Part shown: positions 34,116-42,739 of the stretch, piece after piece
How the letters are laid out: every line of letters starts with the position of its first letter
Position numbering within the stretch: position 1 is the stretch's first letter
Assembly: GCF_027247405.1 (NCBI RefSeq)
Contig: NZ_CP097463.1
Span: forward strand, 1,240,001 to 1,304,000
Direction: 5' to 3'
From: Jatrophihabitans cynanchi
Lineage (GTDB): Bacteria; Actinomycetota; Actinomycetes; Mycobacteriales; Jatrophihabitantaceae
Length of the DNA stretch: 64,000 nt
The notes under the pieces: generated by a model
The model's input: the letters and a program-made list of their open reading frames with translations, nothing else
Told to the model about the DNA's origin: nothing
Databases searched by the model: none
Made by a program: the position numbers and the translations under genes

Positions 34116-34825
34116 CTCCAGGCACCGCCGAACTCGCTGGGGGCAGCGCGGAACTCGCCACGTCCGTCCACCACGTCGCCCGCCTCCGCGTCGCGCGCCC
34201 TGCGCAACGACGCGTGCGCGGCACTGACGTGCGAGTGCATCACGGCCTCGGCCCATCGCCCGTCGTTCGCGCGCAGCGCGGCGACGATCTCGCGGTGATG
34301 GGCGAAGCTGCGGGTGAGCTCGTCGGGTGTGTAGTGACGGAAGCTGTGGGTGACCAGGGGCACTCGGATGACTCCGCCGAGCAGCGCCACGAGGTAGCGG
34401 TTTCCCGAACTCTCATGAAGCTGACCGTGGAACTCCAGGTTCAGCCGGGAGATCGTGGCGAAGTCGGTGTCCTGTTTGCCGTACAGCTCGTGCTCGATCT
34501 GGTCGCACAACTGCTCGAGATGGTCGATCTGCGCGCAGTCAATTCGTGCCGCGGCCTCGCGGCACGCGTAGCCCTCCAGCATGCCGCGCAGCTCATAGAT
34601 CTGGTCGAGGTCGCGACTGCTGCACTCGGTCACAAGCGCCCCGCGGTTCGGCTGGAGTTCGACCAGCCCTTCGGCGTGCATCCGCTGCAACGCCTGCCGA
34701 ACCGGTGTGCGACTGGTCCCCAGGGACGTCGCCAACGCCTCCTCGCGCAGCCGGGACCCGGCCGGGTACCGGCCTGTCAGCAGTCCGGTGAGCAGGTCTT
34801 GGTAGATCGCCTCGCTAGCAGCCAC
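34112..34825 (-). CDS. GntR-family transcriptional regulator (FadR subfamily)
   Basis: 237 residues. An N-terminal winged HTH (RLREEALATSLGTSRTPVRQ, then HAEGLVELQPNRGALV) is followed by an FCD ligand-binding domain with the metal-type residues in ISRLNLEFHGQLHESSGN, VTHSFRHY and SFAHHREIVAAL. The GTG at 34825 has an AGGAGAG site. It is the promoter-proximal gene of the minus-strand operon and is divergent from the lyase operon. Two TTGTATACAA-like palindromes in the shared promoter are probable operators. It likely represses both operons until an acid or CoA-ester inducer binds. Confidence 0.9.
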   Translation of the reverse strand: MAASEAIYQDLLTGLLTGRYPAGSRLREEALATSLGTSRTPVRQALQRMHAEGLVELQPNRGALVTECSSRDLDQIYELRGMLEGYACREAAARIDCAQIDHLEQLCDQIEHELYGKQDTDFATISRLNLEFHGQLHESSGNRYLVALLGGVIRVPLVTHSFRHYTPDELTRSFAHHREIVAALRANDGRWAEAVMHSHVSAAHASLRRARDAEAGDVVDGRGEFRAAPSEFGGAWR

Positions 34826-34835
34826 GACTCTCCTG

Positions 34836-34921
34836 TTGTATACAAAACCATGCGAGCGCGGCTAGCATCACACGGTGATCGCTGGTCGTCAAGGTCTTTC
34901 GGAACATGATCTCGTATACAA
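34836..34921. promoter_or_regulatory. Divergent promoter with two GntR-type operators
   Basis: TTGTATACAA (perfect palindrome, 34836..34845) lies just upstream of the gntR ribosome binding site. TCGTATACAA (34912..34921, one mismatch from symmetry) lies just upstream of the lyase gene. Both match the N-GTATAC-N form used by FadR-subfamily regulators. Placement at both ends of the divergent promoter suggests joint repression of the two operons. Confidence 0.7.
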
Positions 34922-34936
34922 GTATGGGGAGCGTTT

Positions 34937-35848
34937 GTGACTGTCGTCGATATCGTCGAAGTAGGACCGCGGGACGGCCTGCAGAACGAGTCCCGCGCGC
35001 TACCGGCACAGGTGCGCGCCGAACTCGTCGAGCGCCTCGTCGGCGCCGGGCTGCGCCGGATCGAGGCGTGCTCCTTCGTGAACCCGCGGCGCGTGCCCCA
35101 GATGGCTGACGCCGAGCAGGTCATGCAGGCCGTGCCCAGGGCGGCGGGGGTGTCCTACCTCGGGCTGGTGCTGAATGAGCGCGGCTACCACCGTGCCGTC
35201 GCCTGCGGCGTCGACGAGATCAACGTGGTGGTCGTGGCCACGGACACGTTCAGCCGCCGCAACCAGGGGGTTGACACCGCCGCGGCCATCGATGCGTGGC
35301 TGGCGATCAGCGAATGGGCCCGGCGTGACGGGGTGATCGCCACGGTGACCATAGCGGCGGCCTTCGGCTGTCCGTTCGAGGGCGATGTGCCCGAGGAGCG
35401 GATAGTCGACATCGGCCGGCGGGTGTCGGCCGGGCACCCTGCCGAGATCAGCCTGGCCGACACGATCGGGGTCGCCGTACCGGCCCAGGTGGAACGGCTA
35501 TTCGCCGCGGTCCGTGAGACGAACGCCGAAGTTGCCCTCCGCGCGCACTTTCACAACACGCGCAACACCGGATACGCCAATGCGATTGCCGCGCTCGGGG
35601 CGGGCGTCACACGGCTGGACGCGAGTGTGGGCGGCATCGGGGGATGCCCGTTCGCCCCCCAGGCGACTGGCAACATCGCCACCGAGGATCTGGCCTGGAT
35701 GCTGTCGCGTTCAGGATACGAGCCGTCGGTCGACCTCGCGGGCCTGATCAGCACACGAGTATGGATCGAAGAACAACTCGGAACGTCGGCACCGGCGACG
35801 CAGGGCCGCGTGGACCCGTTCCCCCGGGCCACGCCGGAACGCGGGTGA
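34937..35848 (+). CDS. mvaB: Hydroxymethylglutaryl-CoA lyase-type enzyme
   Basis: 303 residues, a TIM-barrel HMGL-like lyase. The substrate and metal motifs are VDIVEVGPRDGLQNES at the start, AHFHNTRNTGYANAIAAL (the metal His pair) and the signature GGIGGCPFAPQATGNIATED with the catalytic Cys. The GTG start has GGGGAG upstream. HMGL enzymes split 3-hydroxy-3-methylacyl-CoAs into acetyl- or acyl-CoA and a keto acid. In this setting, with a CoA-transferase across the promoter, the natural substrate may be another 3-hydroxyacyl-CoA from the pathway, not HMG-CoA itself. Confidence 0.9.
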   Translation: MTVVDIVEVGPRDGLQNESRALPAQVRAELVERLVGAGLRRIEACSFVNPRRVPQMADAEQVMQAVPRAAGVSYLGLVLNERGYHRAVACGVDEINVVVVATDTFSRRNQGVDTAAAIDAWLAISEWARRDGVIATVTIAAAFGCPFEGDVPEERIVDIGRRVSAGHPAEISLADTIGVAVPAQVERLFAAVRETNAEVALRAHFHNTRNTGYANAIAALGAGVTRLDASVGGIGGCPFAPQATGNIATEDLAWMLSRSGYEPSVDLAGLISTRVWIEEQLGTSAPATQGRVDPFPRATPERG

Positions 35849-35854
35849 CGCGTC

Positions 35855-37531
35855 GTGGCCGACGTGCCGAGGACGATTGCCGAAGCCGCTGCCCAGCTTC
35901 GCGCCGGTGCGGTCAGCAGTAGCGAGTTGACCGCTGCGGCCCTTCGCCGCGCGAAGGCGCTGGATCCCGAATTGGGCGCCTACGCCCGGCGCTTCGACGA
36001 CGAGGCGCTCGCCGCCGCTGAACGCGCCGATCGCGAACTTGCCGCCGGTCACGATCGGGGCTCCCTGCACGGCATCCCGGTCGCGGTCAAGGACGTGATC
36101 GCGAGCCGGGAGGGGCCGACGGGCGCGCAGAGCCGGGCGGTCGAGCCTTCGTGCTGGCTCGGGCGCGACGCACCCGTGGTGCGGCGGCTCCGGCGCGCCG
36201 GCGCGGTCATCACCGGCAAACTGACCACGATGGAGTTCGCGATCGGCATGCCCGATCACGACGCTCCGTTCCCCTTCCCCCGCAATCCGTGGGATGTGAA
36301 CACCTGGCCGGGCGGATCGAGTTCCGGTGCCGCGATCGCGACCGCTGCGGGGCTGATCTTCGCCGGACTGGGCACGGACACCGGCGGCAGCATCCGTATC
36401 CCCGCGGCGTTCTGCGGCGTCACTGGCCTGATGCCGACCCTCGGCCGGGTACCGACGTCCGGGGTCTTCCCCCTCGGTTACAGCCTCGATCGGGTGGGCC
36501 CGATCGCCCGTAGCGCCCGGGACTGCGCGACAGTGCTCGCGGCGATCGCCGGCCCCGACCCGAGCGACACCTCATCGAGCACGCAGTCGGTGCCGGACTT
36601 CGGCGCCCAGCTTGATCGCGACCTGGTGGGACTGCGCATCGGCGTCGCCAGGCCGGACGTCGGCACAGTTGAGCAGGATCGCGCGGTTGCCCCACAGTTC
36701 GAGGCGGTGGCGAACACCCTGGCGCAGGCCGGCGCCAGGGTCCAGGCCGTGCGACTTCCGTACTACGCCGAAGGGCTTGCCGCGGCCAGGATCACCATGT
36801 TGGTCGAGGCGCTCACCTACCACCGGGCCAACCTCGCCGCGCGACCGGACGACTATGCGCCAAGCACCAGGTACGTCATCGCGCAGGGCAGTCTGATCCC
36901 GGCAGCGGACTACGTCCAGGCCCAGCGGGTGCGTCGTGCCGTGCAGACCGCGCTGACCGAGACGTTTCAGCAGGTGGACGCGGTCATTATGCCGACCTGT
37001 GCCACCGGTGCGCCGGAGTACTCCGGCCTCCTCGGCCGGGTGAACGCCATCGCGGACGTGATGGAGGCCGTGTTCACCACCTACTGGAACGCGGTGGCGC
37101 ATCCGGTGGTCGCGCTCCCAATGGGCTTCACCGCCGCCGGGCTGCCGCTGTCGGTGCAGGTCGCGGGCAGACCGTTCGAGGAGGCCACCGTCCTCCGCGT
37201 GGCGGATGCCGTCCAACAACGCACGGACTGGCACTTACGAGTCCCCTCGCCGCTGCCCGTCGACAGGCATCCAGTGGCTGCGCCGAAGACCACGGCGGCC
37301 GTGGCCGGACCCGACGGCAGTGCGCACGCGGCTGTACGGTCGGCGCTGGCGCGGATGGGGGTGTCACTGCCCGACGCAGAGAAGGAGCTGCTCGCGAACG
37401 ATGTTGGGCCGTTGGCTGCGATGGTCGAGTCTCTGCGCAGCCTCGATGCTGCCGAGGACCACACGCCGGCACTCGAGTTTCAGACCCGTCCCAGCCGATC
37501 GAGATGGTGGTGTGATGAACCGACACAGTAG
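35855..37531 (+). CDS. Amidase-signature hydrolase with C-terminal AtzG-like extension
   Basis: 558 residues. The Ser-cisSer-Lys triad is complete: K in IPVAVKDVIASREG, cis-Ser in WPGGSSSGAAIATAAG and Ser in GTDTGGSIRIPAAFCG. The usual amidase core ends near residue 460. The extra tail has a small helical unit (MGVSLPDAEKELLANDVGPL, then EDHTPALEF) that resembles AtzG/DUF4089, a small partner that binds AtzE-type amidases. Here it appears fused. The GTG start lies six bases after the lyase stop. A paralogue with a similar tail lies at 48752..50440. It probably hydrolyses a linear amide or ureide. Confidence 0.88.
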   Translation: MADVPRTIAEAAAQLRAGAVSSSELTAAALRRAKALDPELGAYARRFDDEALAAAERADRELAAGHDRGSLHGIPVAVKDVIASREGPTGAQSRAVEPSCWLGRDAPVVRRLRRAGAVITGKLTTMEFAIGMPDHDAPFPFPRNPWDVNTWPGGSSSGAAIATAAGLIFAGLGTDTGGSIRIPAAFCGVTGLMPTLGRVPTSGVFPLGYSLDRVGPIARSARDCATVLAAIAGPDPSDTSSSTQSVPDFGAQLDRDLVGLRIGVARPDVGTVEQDRAVAPQFEAVANTLAQAGARVQAVRLPYYAEGLAAARITMLVEALTYHRANLAARPDDYAPSTRYVIAQGSLIPAADYVQAQRVRRAVQTALTETFQQVDAVIMPTCATGAPEYSGLLGRVNAIADVMEAVFTTYWNAVAHPVVALPMGFTAAGLPLSVQVAGRPFEEATVLRVADAVQQRTDWHLRVPSPLPVDRHPVAAPKTTAAVAGPDGSAHAAVRSALARMGVSLPDAEKELLANDVGPLAAMVESLRSLDAAEDHTPALEFQTRPSRSRWWCDEPTQ

Positions 37532-37555
37532 GCGCCGCACTGGTGGTGGCGCCCG

Positions 37556-38302
37556 ATGAGCGCTGTACTCGTCGCCGGCGGGGCTACCGGAATCGGAGCC
37601 GCCGCCGTACGTACGCTCCGGCGCCGCGGCGACCAGGTGGTGCTCGCGGACATCAACGCGGCAGCGGCCGAGGCACTGCTTCGCCAGGATGATCACGGCC
37701 CGGCATGGTTCGTCCCCAGCGATTTCGCCGATCCCGGCGCGGCCGCCGCGGTGGTCGACGCCGCTCTCGCGCGTACCGGCGGTGTGCTCGACGTCGTCTT
37801 CTACAACGCGGGGATCCTCGAAGCGCACGACCTCGGCGACTGGACGGTGCAGGCGTGGGCTCGCTCCCTGCAGGTCAACCTCTCGACACCGTTTCACCTC
37901 GTCCAATCTGCCACGCCGGCCCTGCGCCGCAGCGATGCCGGCCGGGTCATCCTGACCTCGTCGACGGGCGCCTTCCGCGGGCACGGCGGGCTGCACGCCT
38001 ATCACGCGACCAAGGCGGGCCTGCTCGGTCTGGTCCGCGGGCTGGCCGACGAACTCGGCCCGGACAGGATCACCGTCAACGCAGTGTGCCCAGGCTGGAT
38101 CGACACGCCGTTCAACGAGCCCTTCTGGAACCAGCAGCCAGACCCCGACGCGGCACGCCGGGCACTGGAGGCCTCGATCCCACTACGTCGGCAAGGACTG
38201 CCGGACGACGTGACTGGCCTCATCGTCTTCCTTGCCTCCGACGCCTCCGCGTACATCACCGGACAGGCGCTCATAGTCGACGGAGGCTACACGGCAGTCT
38301 GA
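37556..38302 (+). CDS. Short-chain dehydrogenase/reductase (SDR)
   Basis: 248 residues of classical SDR form. The cofactor motif is VAGGATGIGAAAV, the NAG motif is VFYNAGILEAHD, the catalytic Ser is in VILTSSTGAF and the YxxxK box is YHATKAGLLG. The C-terminus GQALIVDGGYTAV is typical. The acidic residue after the second strand (LADINA) points to NAD preference. It starts 24 bp after the amidase gene and ends the plus-strand operon. Likely an alcohol or hydroxy-acid dehydrogenase of the pathway. Confidence 0.9.
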   Translation: MSAVLVAGGATGIGAAAVRTLRRRGDQVVLADINAAAAEALLRQDDHGPAWFVPSDFADPGAAAAVVDAALARTGGVLDVVFYNAGILEAHDLGDWTVQAWARSLQVNLSTPFHLVQSATPALRRSDAGRVILTSSTGAFRGHGGLHAYHATKAGLLGLVRGLADELGPDRITVNAVCPGWIDTPFNEPFWNQQPDPDAARRALEASIPLRRQGLPDDVTGLIVFLASDASAYITGQALIVDGGYTAV

Positions 38303-38664
38303 TCAAGGCCAGGGGTACACGACGGGCATGCACGCATTTGCAGGCCTACGGTGCCGAGGCGTTCAAGCCATCTCGCTACCAATTCCAGGCCGAGGTTCTT
38401 GGCGGAAGACGGATCCTACGACGGTGCCGGCCAACACTGCACGGCGAGCCAGTTGGACGCGTGCAATCGCACATCGGCATGACCGGCGGTAACGCATGCG
38501 TCCGGATCTGGCCTTGAGCGGCCCGCTCGCCAGTGGCGCATCACCGTCCGAGCCGTCCTGACGATACCCGTGTCGAGACAGAGGACGCGGATATCGTTAA
38601 CTCGACGCTCGAGCAGACATCGCGCTCGACGAGGTGCAGTTCGGCGAGTCGGGAGGTCACCCTG
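38303..38664. other. Intergenic, no gene seen
   Basis: About 360 bp after the SDR gene. No open frame has coding character, and no tRNA, repeat or strong hairpin was found. The last 14 bases before 38665 hold GGGAGG, the ribosome binding site of the next gene. Confidence 0.5.
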
Positions 38665-39678
38665 ATGGGCGAGGGTGAGAGCCGCAAGACCAAGCGCGCG
38701 CGGGCGGCGAAGGAACGGGCCCGGGAGACGCACGCCAGGCTGATCGTCCAACGCCAAGGAGATCCGCGGTTCGTGCACCAGACGAGGACCGAGACCGGTC
38801 GCACCATCCACCTCCGCCCGCAGGAGATCGAACTTTTGCGGCGACAGCGCGAGAGCTTCGTCGCGAAGTTCGGTCGCGAACCCACCGGCGACGATCCGCT
38901 CTTCTTCGATCCAGACCAGGACGTGCCGGTGGCCCTGGATGAGGAGGCGATGTTCGCCGAGTTGTACGCCGCGACGAAGCGGGCCGGTGTCGACACGGCG
39001 TTCATCCAGGCGTGGCACGAGGTCGGTTACCTGATCACCGACGACAACCGGCACCTGTTCAGCGCACACGAGATCGAGGCCTACGAAGACGCGGTACACC
39101 GCGCATGGGACCGCGCCGAGGCCGACCCGGACGGTGAGAGCCTCAAGGACGACGACGCCGACCGGGGCCATGTGATCGACCTGAGCGAGGAGAGGGTGAG
39201 TGCCGCGCGCGAGAGCGTCCTCGAGCGTCTCGGGCTGCACGACGAGCAGACGATCGCGATGGCGCGCACCTCGCTTGCGGGCCAGATCGGCCGCGTTATC
39301 CGTCACGGCCGCGATGAGGACGGTGACCCCTTCGCCGAGGTCGAGATCATCGGAACGTCGATCTACCGACCGGTCGAGAGCGACTCCGTCGAGGAGCACG
39401 TCGAGAACGTCGCATCGACACTGCGGGAGGAGTCGCTCGACTGGCTCGACGGCAAGCGCCGCCACCACGTCGACAGCACCCGGATGCCGGCCCTGGCTGA
39501 CTTCATCGCCCTGGGCACGGATGCGCAGCTCATCGCGTGGGTCCAGACCAACTCGATGGCGAAACGACCTTATAGTCATCGGTCATCGCGGCGAGTCGGC
39601 CGTGGGGAACGCCGTCACGACGAATCCTCTGGCCTGCGGGCCGGCGAACACGCGCAACGCGCAGCCTGCGGAAGCTGA
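38665..39678 (+). CDS. Hypothetical charged protein
   Basis: The ATG at 38665 with GGGAGG nine bases upstream gives about 337 residues; the longer frame from 38533 has an implausible leader. The product is highly charged and helical, with a Lys/Arg-rich start (RKTKRARAAKERARETHA) and an acidic middle (DDDADRGHVIDLSEE). No family was recognised. The last 40 residues are Arg/Ser/His-rich and unlike the rest, so the true 3' end may have been altered by a frameshift near 39560. It ends four bases before the convergent PIN toxin gene. Confidence 0.6.
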   Translation: MGEGESRKTKRARAAKERARETHARLIVQRQGDPRFVHQTRTETGRTIHLRPQEIELLRRQRESFVAKFGREPTGDDPLFFDPDQDVPVALDEEAMFAELYAATKRAGVDTAFIQAWHEVGYLITDDNRHLFSAHEIEAYEDAVHRAWDRAEADPDGESLKDDDADRGHVIDLSEERVSAARESVLERLGLHDEQTIAMARTSLAGQIGRVIRHGRDEDGDPFAEVEIIGTSIYRPVESDSVEEHVENVASTLREESLDWLDGKRRHHVDSTRMPALADFIALGTDAQLIAWVQTNSMAKRPYSHRSSRRVGRGERRHDESSGLRAGEHAQRAACGS

Positions 39679-39681
39679 CCG

Positions 39682-40098
39682 TCATGAGGGCAGCAGTGTG
39701 AACGCGGGAATGTGGCGTGGCCGCACGGCTCGGAAGTGACGGTGGTCCAGCGTGATGATCTCGTGCAGCTTGAGCCGCTCGGCGAGTGCGATCACGGACG
39801 CGTCGACGGTGCCGAGCGGGAAGTCGGCGTACTGACGAACGAGCTCAGCCGTCCGGGTGAGATCCGCTTTCGTGAGCGGGAGCAGCTTGAACGCGCCGGC
39901 TGCGACGGAGTCCAGGAACTCCGCTTCGGCCGTCGGCTCGTTCTCGAGCAGCCAGCACACCTCGACCAGTACCGTCGTCGGCAACAGCGGTGTCCCGGTC
40001 AGCGACCCGAAGAACTCGACGCAGCGCCGGTGGTGCGTGTCGTTGCGGCTGAGCAGAGCGACCAGCGGACCTGTGTCGACGATCGTCGCGTCGGTCAC
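39682..40098 (-). CDS. PIN-domain toxin (VapC-like)
   Basis: 138 residues with the PIN nuclease acidic set: D in ATIVDTGPLVALLS, E in TTVLVEVCWLLEN, D in GTVDASVIALAERL and D in EIITLDHRHFRAVRP. VapC toxins cleave tRNA or rRNA. The ATG overlaps the stop of the upstream antitoxin-like gene (ATGA). The pair sits at the right end of island A, where an addiction module would help retain the island. Confidence 0.88.
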   Translation of the reverse strand: MTDATIVDTGPLVALLSRNDTHHRRCVEFFGSLTGTPLLPTTVLVEVCWLLENEPTAEAEFLDSVAAGAFKLLPLTKADLTRTAELVRQYADFPLGTVDASVIALAERLKLHEIITLDHRHFRAVRPRHIPAFTLLPS

Positions 40099-40358
40099 GA
40101 GGAGCGGGCGAGCCGTTCGCGGATCAACTCGTCATGACGCACCGCCGCATCGGACGGGCCGGTCCGCCAAATCCCAGCCAGCGCGAGCAGCCGCTGCCGG
40201 GCCCCGGGCGCGTCGGCGGATTGATCTGACGGAGCGCCGGCCAACAGCTCGTGCAGCTCGGGGTCGGCTTCGGCGAACACGCGAAGACGCTGCACCTGCT
40301 CCGGCGAGAGCCGGTCGACAAGCCGGTGCAGCTCCTCATAGTCCCGCGCCGCGGCCAC
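40095..40358 (-). CDS. Antitoxin-like partner of the PIN toxin
   Basis: 87 residues, helical (EELHRLVDRLSPEQVQRLRVF) with an acidic centre and an Arg-rich end. No DNA-binding fold is clear. Its position and ATGA overlap with the PIN gene make it the probable antitoxin. Similar short proteins with a SPEQ..L..F start accompany PIN toxins in actinobacteria. Confidence 0.72.
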   Translation of the reverse strand: MAAARDYEELHRLVDRLSPEQVQRLRVFAEADPELHELLAGAPSDQSADAPGARQRLLALAGIWRTGPSDAAVRHDELIRERLARSS

Positions 40359-40591
40359 ACAGGCAGTCTAATCCGGCTTCCAAGCCCCGGCCGGCAGCGC
40401 GATTCCACGCGAGCCGCCAGCCGCCTAACGCGTCACGCCGCCTGGCTTCACCATCACACGACCGAAGCCGCTACTCGAACCTAACGCATCCACACTGCCT
40501 ACGGTCAGGGTCGACGAGGGGTCGCTCGTGCCGTTTCGTTCGCGGCCAGGATCGGTCGAAGCAATGCAGGCCCGGAAATCTGGGCATTCAA

Positions 40592-40635
40592 GTGGAGCTG
40601 AGGGGACTCGAACCCCTGACCCCCACACTGCCAGC
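40592..40635 (-). repeat. attachment-site repeat 2: 3' fragment of tRNA-Ala(GGC)
   Basis: Identical over 44 bp to 23490..23533 and in the same orientation. Sequences on both sides differ from those of repeat 1. It lies about 190 bp before the second integrase gene. It marks the right edge of island A and the left edge of island B. An intact tRNA-Ala gene is expected to the right of the window. Confidence 0.88.
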
Positions 40636-40823
40636 GGGGTGTCAACGGTTCAGCTACTCCTTGTGTCTTCGGGCCGTCGGGTTACGATGAGCCTTATTTT
40701 ACTGCGGATATGCGGTGCCGGCGATGCCATCTGATGTCGGCTCGTATCACCGCGTGACGGCGGGTCGTAGGGTCAAATCAGGGTCCAGCCGAAACCACAC
40801 CGCCGAGGCTCATGGAGGTGCTC

Positions 40824-42161
40824 GTGGGGCAGTCACGTAAGCGGGTCGGCCGCGACGGCAAGGCCCGCTACACCGCCTACTACGACGACGTCACCGGCCG
40901 GCGCCGCTCAGCCGGCACCTTCGCCTCCCGCCGGGAGGCGGACCGGGCCTGGCAGCGGGCCGAGGCCAACACCGCGCAGGGCCGGCACAGCGATGCCGGC
41001 CGCGGCCGGCAGTCGTTCGCCCGCTACGTGGAAGACGAGTGGTTCCCCAACCATTCGATCGAACTGACTACCCGGCAGAACTACCGCTACGTCTTGGACA
41101 AGCACATCCTGCCGACCTTCGGCGGGTACAAGATGATCGCCATCCTGCCTGCGGACGTGCGGACCTGGGTCACGCATTTGAAGGACCAGGGAGTCAAGCC
41201 GGCAACGATCAAATACTGCCTGTCAGTGCTGTCGGCGATCTTCACCACCGCGCTGAACGACCAGATCACCAGCCTGCACCCGTGCGCCGGCATCAAAGCC
41301 CCGACCGTGCCGCCGGCAACACGGCGGATCATCACCCCCGAGCAGTACGCGCGCATCCACACCGCCCTCCCCAACCAGGAGATGCGGCTGCTGGTCGAGA
41401 CCGACATCGAGACCGGGCTGCGCTGGGGCGAACTCGTCGAACTGCGCGTCCGCGACCTACGCCTGGACGCCAACGCGCTGATCGTGTCCCGGGTCGTGAT
41501 CGAGATCGCCGCCAAATTCCACCCCAACGGCGGCCGGTTCCTGATCAAGGAGTACCCGAAAGACAAAGCACCGCGCCGCGTCGGGCTCTCCACCCACGTC
41601 CGGGACCTGCTCGCCGGCCACATCAGCGGCAAGACGCCTGACGATCTGCTCTTCGCCGCACCCGCCCGGGACCGGCGACACGAACCCGACCCGCTCCGCG
41701 ACCCGGCCGGCCTAGGCAGCACCGAGCCGAACGCGGGCGGCAAGACGTACCGGCACGGCACCCTGACCGCCTACAACATGGGCCCGTGCCGCTGCCAACA
41801 CTGCAAAGACGCGTACGCCAGCTACCGCGCCCAGCGGCGTGCGAGTGGCGCCGACAGATCCCGAGCCGCGGACCCCTCATCCCCCGGTGAGGCGGATCCA
41901 CACATCTCGCGCTCCTGGTTCCGCCAACAAATCTGGGTGCCCGCCCTCACCCAAGCGGGCCTCGGCTTCCACGTGCGCGTGCACGACCTGCGCCACGCCC
42001 ACGCCTCCTGGCTGCTCGCCGGCGGCGCCGACCTGCAAGCCGTCAAAGACCGAATGGGCCACGCCCGACTCACCACCACCGAGCAGTACCTACACTCCCT
42101 CCCCCACGCCGACGCCGCCGCCATCGCCGCCCTCGACCACATCCGCAAACGAACACCCTGA
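40824..42161 (+). CDS. int: Tyrosine integrase of island B
   Basis: The GTG at 40824 has GGAGG five bases upstream and gives 445 residues; an in-frame ATG at 40812 would overlap that site. The protein is closely related throughout to the 23.7-kb integrase. Catalytic residues: R in [12 protein letters not shown], HxxR in [14 protein letters not shown] in RMGHARLTT, Y in TTEQYLHSLP. The same cysteine-rich insertion is present (HGTLTAYNMGPCRCQHCKDA). Both enzymes sit beside the same tRNA-Ala core and should recognise the same attB. Confidence 0.94.
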   Translation: MGQSRKRVGRDGKARYTAYYDDVTGRRRSAGTFASRREADRAWQRAEANTAQGRHSDAGRGRQSFARYVEDEWFPNHSIELTTRQNYRYVLDKHILPTFGGYKMIAILPADVRTWVTHLKDQGVKPATIKYCLSVLSAIFTTALNDQITSLHPCAGIKAPTVPPATRRIITPEQYARIHTALPNQEMRLLVETDIETGLRWGELVELRVRDLRLDANALIVSRVVIEIAAKFHPNGGRFLIKEYPKDKAPRRVGLSTHVRDLLAGHISGKTPDDLLFAAPARDRRHEPDPLRDPAGLGSTEPNAGGKTYRHGTLTAYNMGPCRCQHCKDAYASYRAQRRASGADRSRAADPSSPGEADPHISRSWFRQQIWVPALTQAGLGFHVRVHDLRHAHASWLLAGGADLQAVKDRMGHARLTTTEQYLHSLPHADAAAIAALDHIRKRTP

Positions 42162-42739
42162 CCGGCACGCCAACCCCAACCGAGATCAAATCGCAGACGA
42201 GAATCTGCGGCGTCAGGAAGGCCCACCAACCCCTTCGCAGACGAGGCGAGACCATGGTGAGCCGACGGCTGCGGGGCCGATACCGGCACATACAACCCGG
42301 CCGTCTTGAATCCAAGGCGTACGGCGCCCCGCCCGATTCGCGCGACCGCGCACATTTCGATCAGTTAGTCGTCCTCAGCCGCGGACCGGTCGCCTCGGCA
42401 GACACCCCCACAGAGGCTCACGAACCCTGCCAACGCCATCCACGCCGGAACAGCCGAACCGGACACGCATAGCACCGACGCACAGCAGACCGCCACCAGC
42501 ACCGATCAGACCTTCAATCACGCCCGCCCACGCCCGCCCGCGGCCTTGAGCGGACAGCCTCAACGGACGCAACGCGGCGTGAGCGGACACGTATGTCACC
42601 GACACAAGTGGCCATCGAAGCGGATGCATGAGGATGTGGGTCCACCAACGCGCAGGCGCAGCATGTCACAGAACAATCCGCCGTTCGAGATCGACATCGC
42701 TCGAGCTATCGGCCAGTCAGGACCACCGCGATGATCATC
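42162..42739. other. Intergenic, no gene seen
   Basis: About 580 bp between the integrase and the decayed transporter. Short open frames on both strands are Pro/Arg/Ser-rich and look non-coding. No repeat, RNA gene or clear promoter was recognised. Confidence 0.5.

Noticed and set aside
42254-42734. Short plus-strand ORFs after the island B integrase
   Set aside because: They are Arg/Pro/Ser-rich, lack ribosome binding sites and show no domain. They look like composition-driven open frames.
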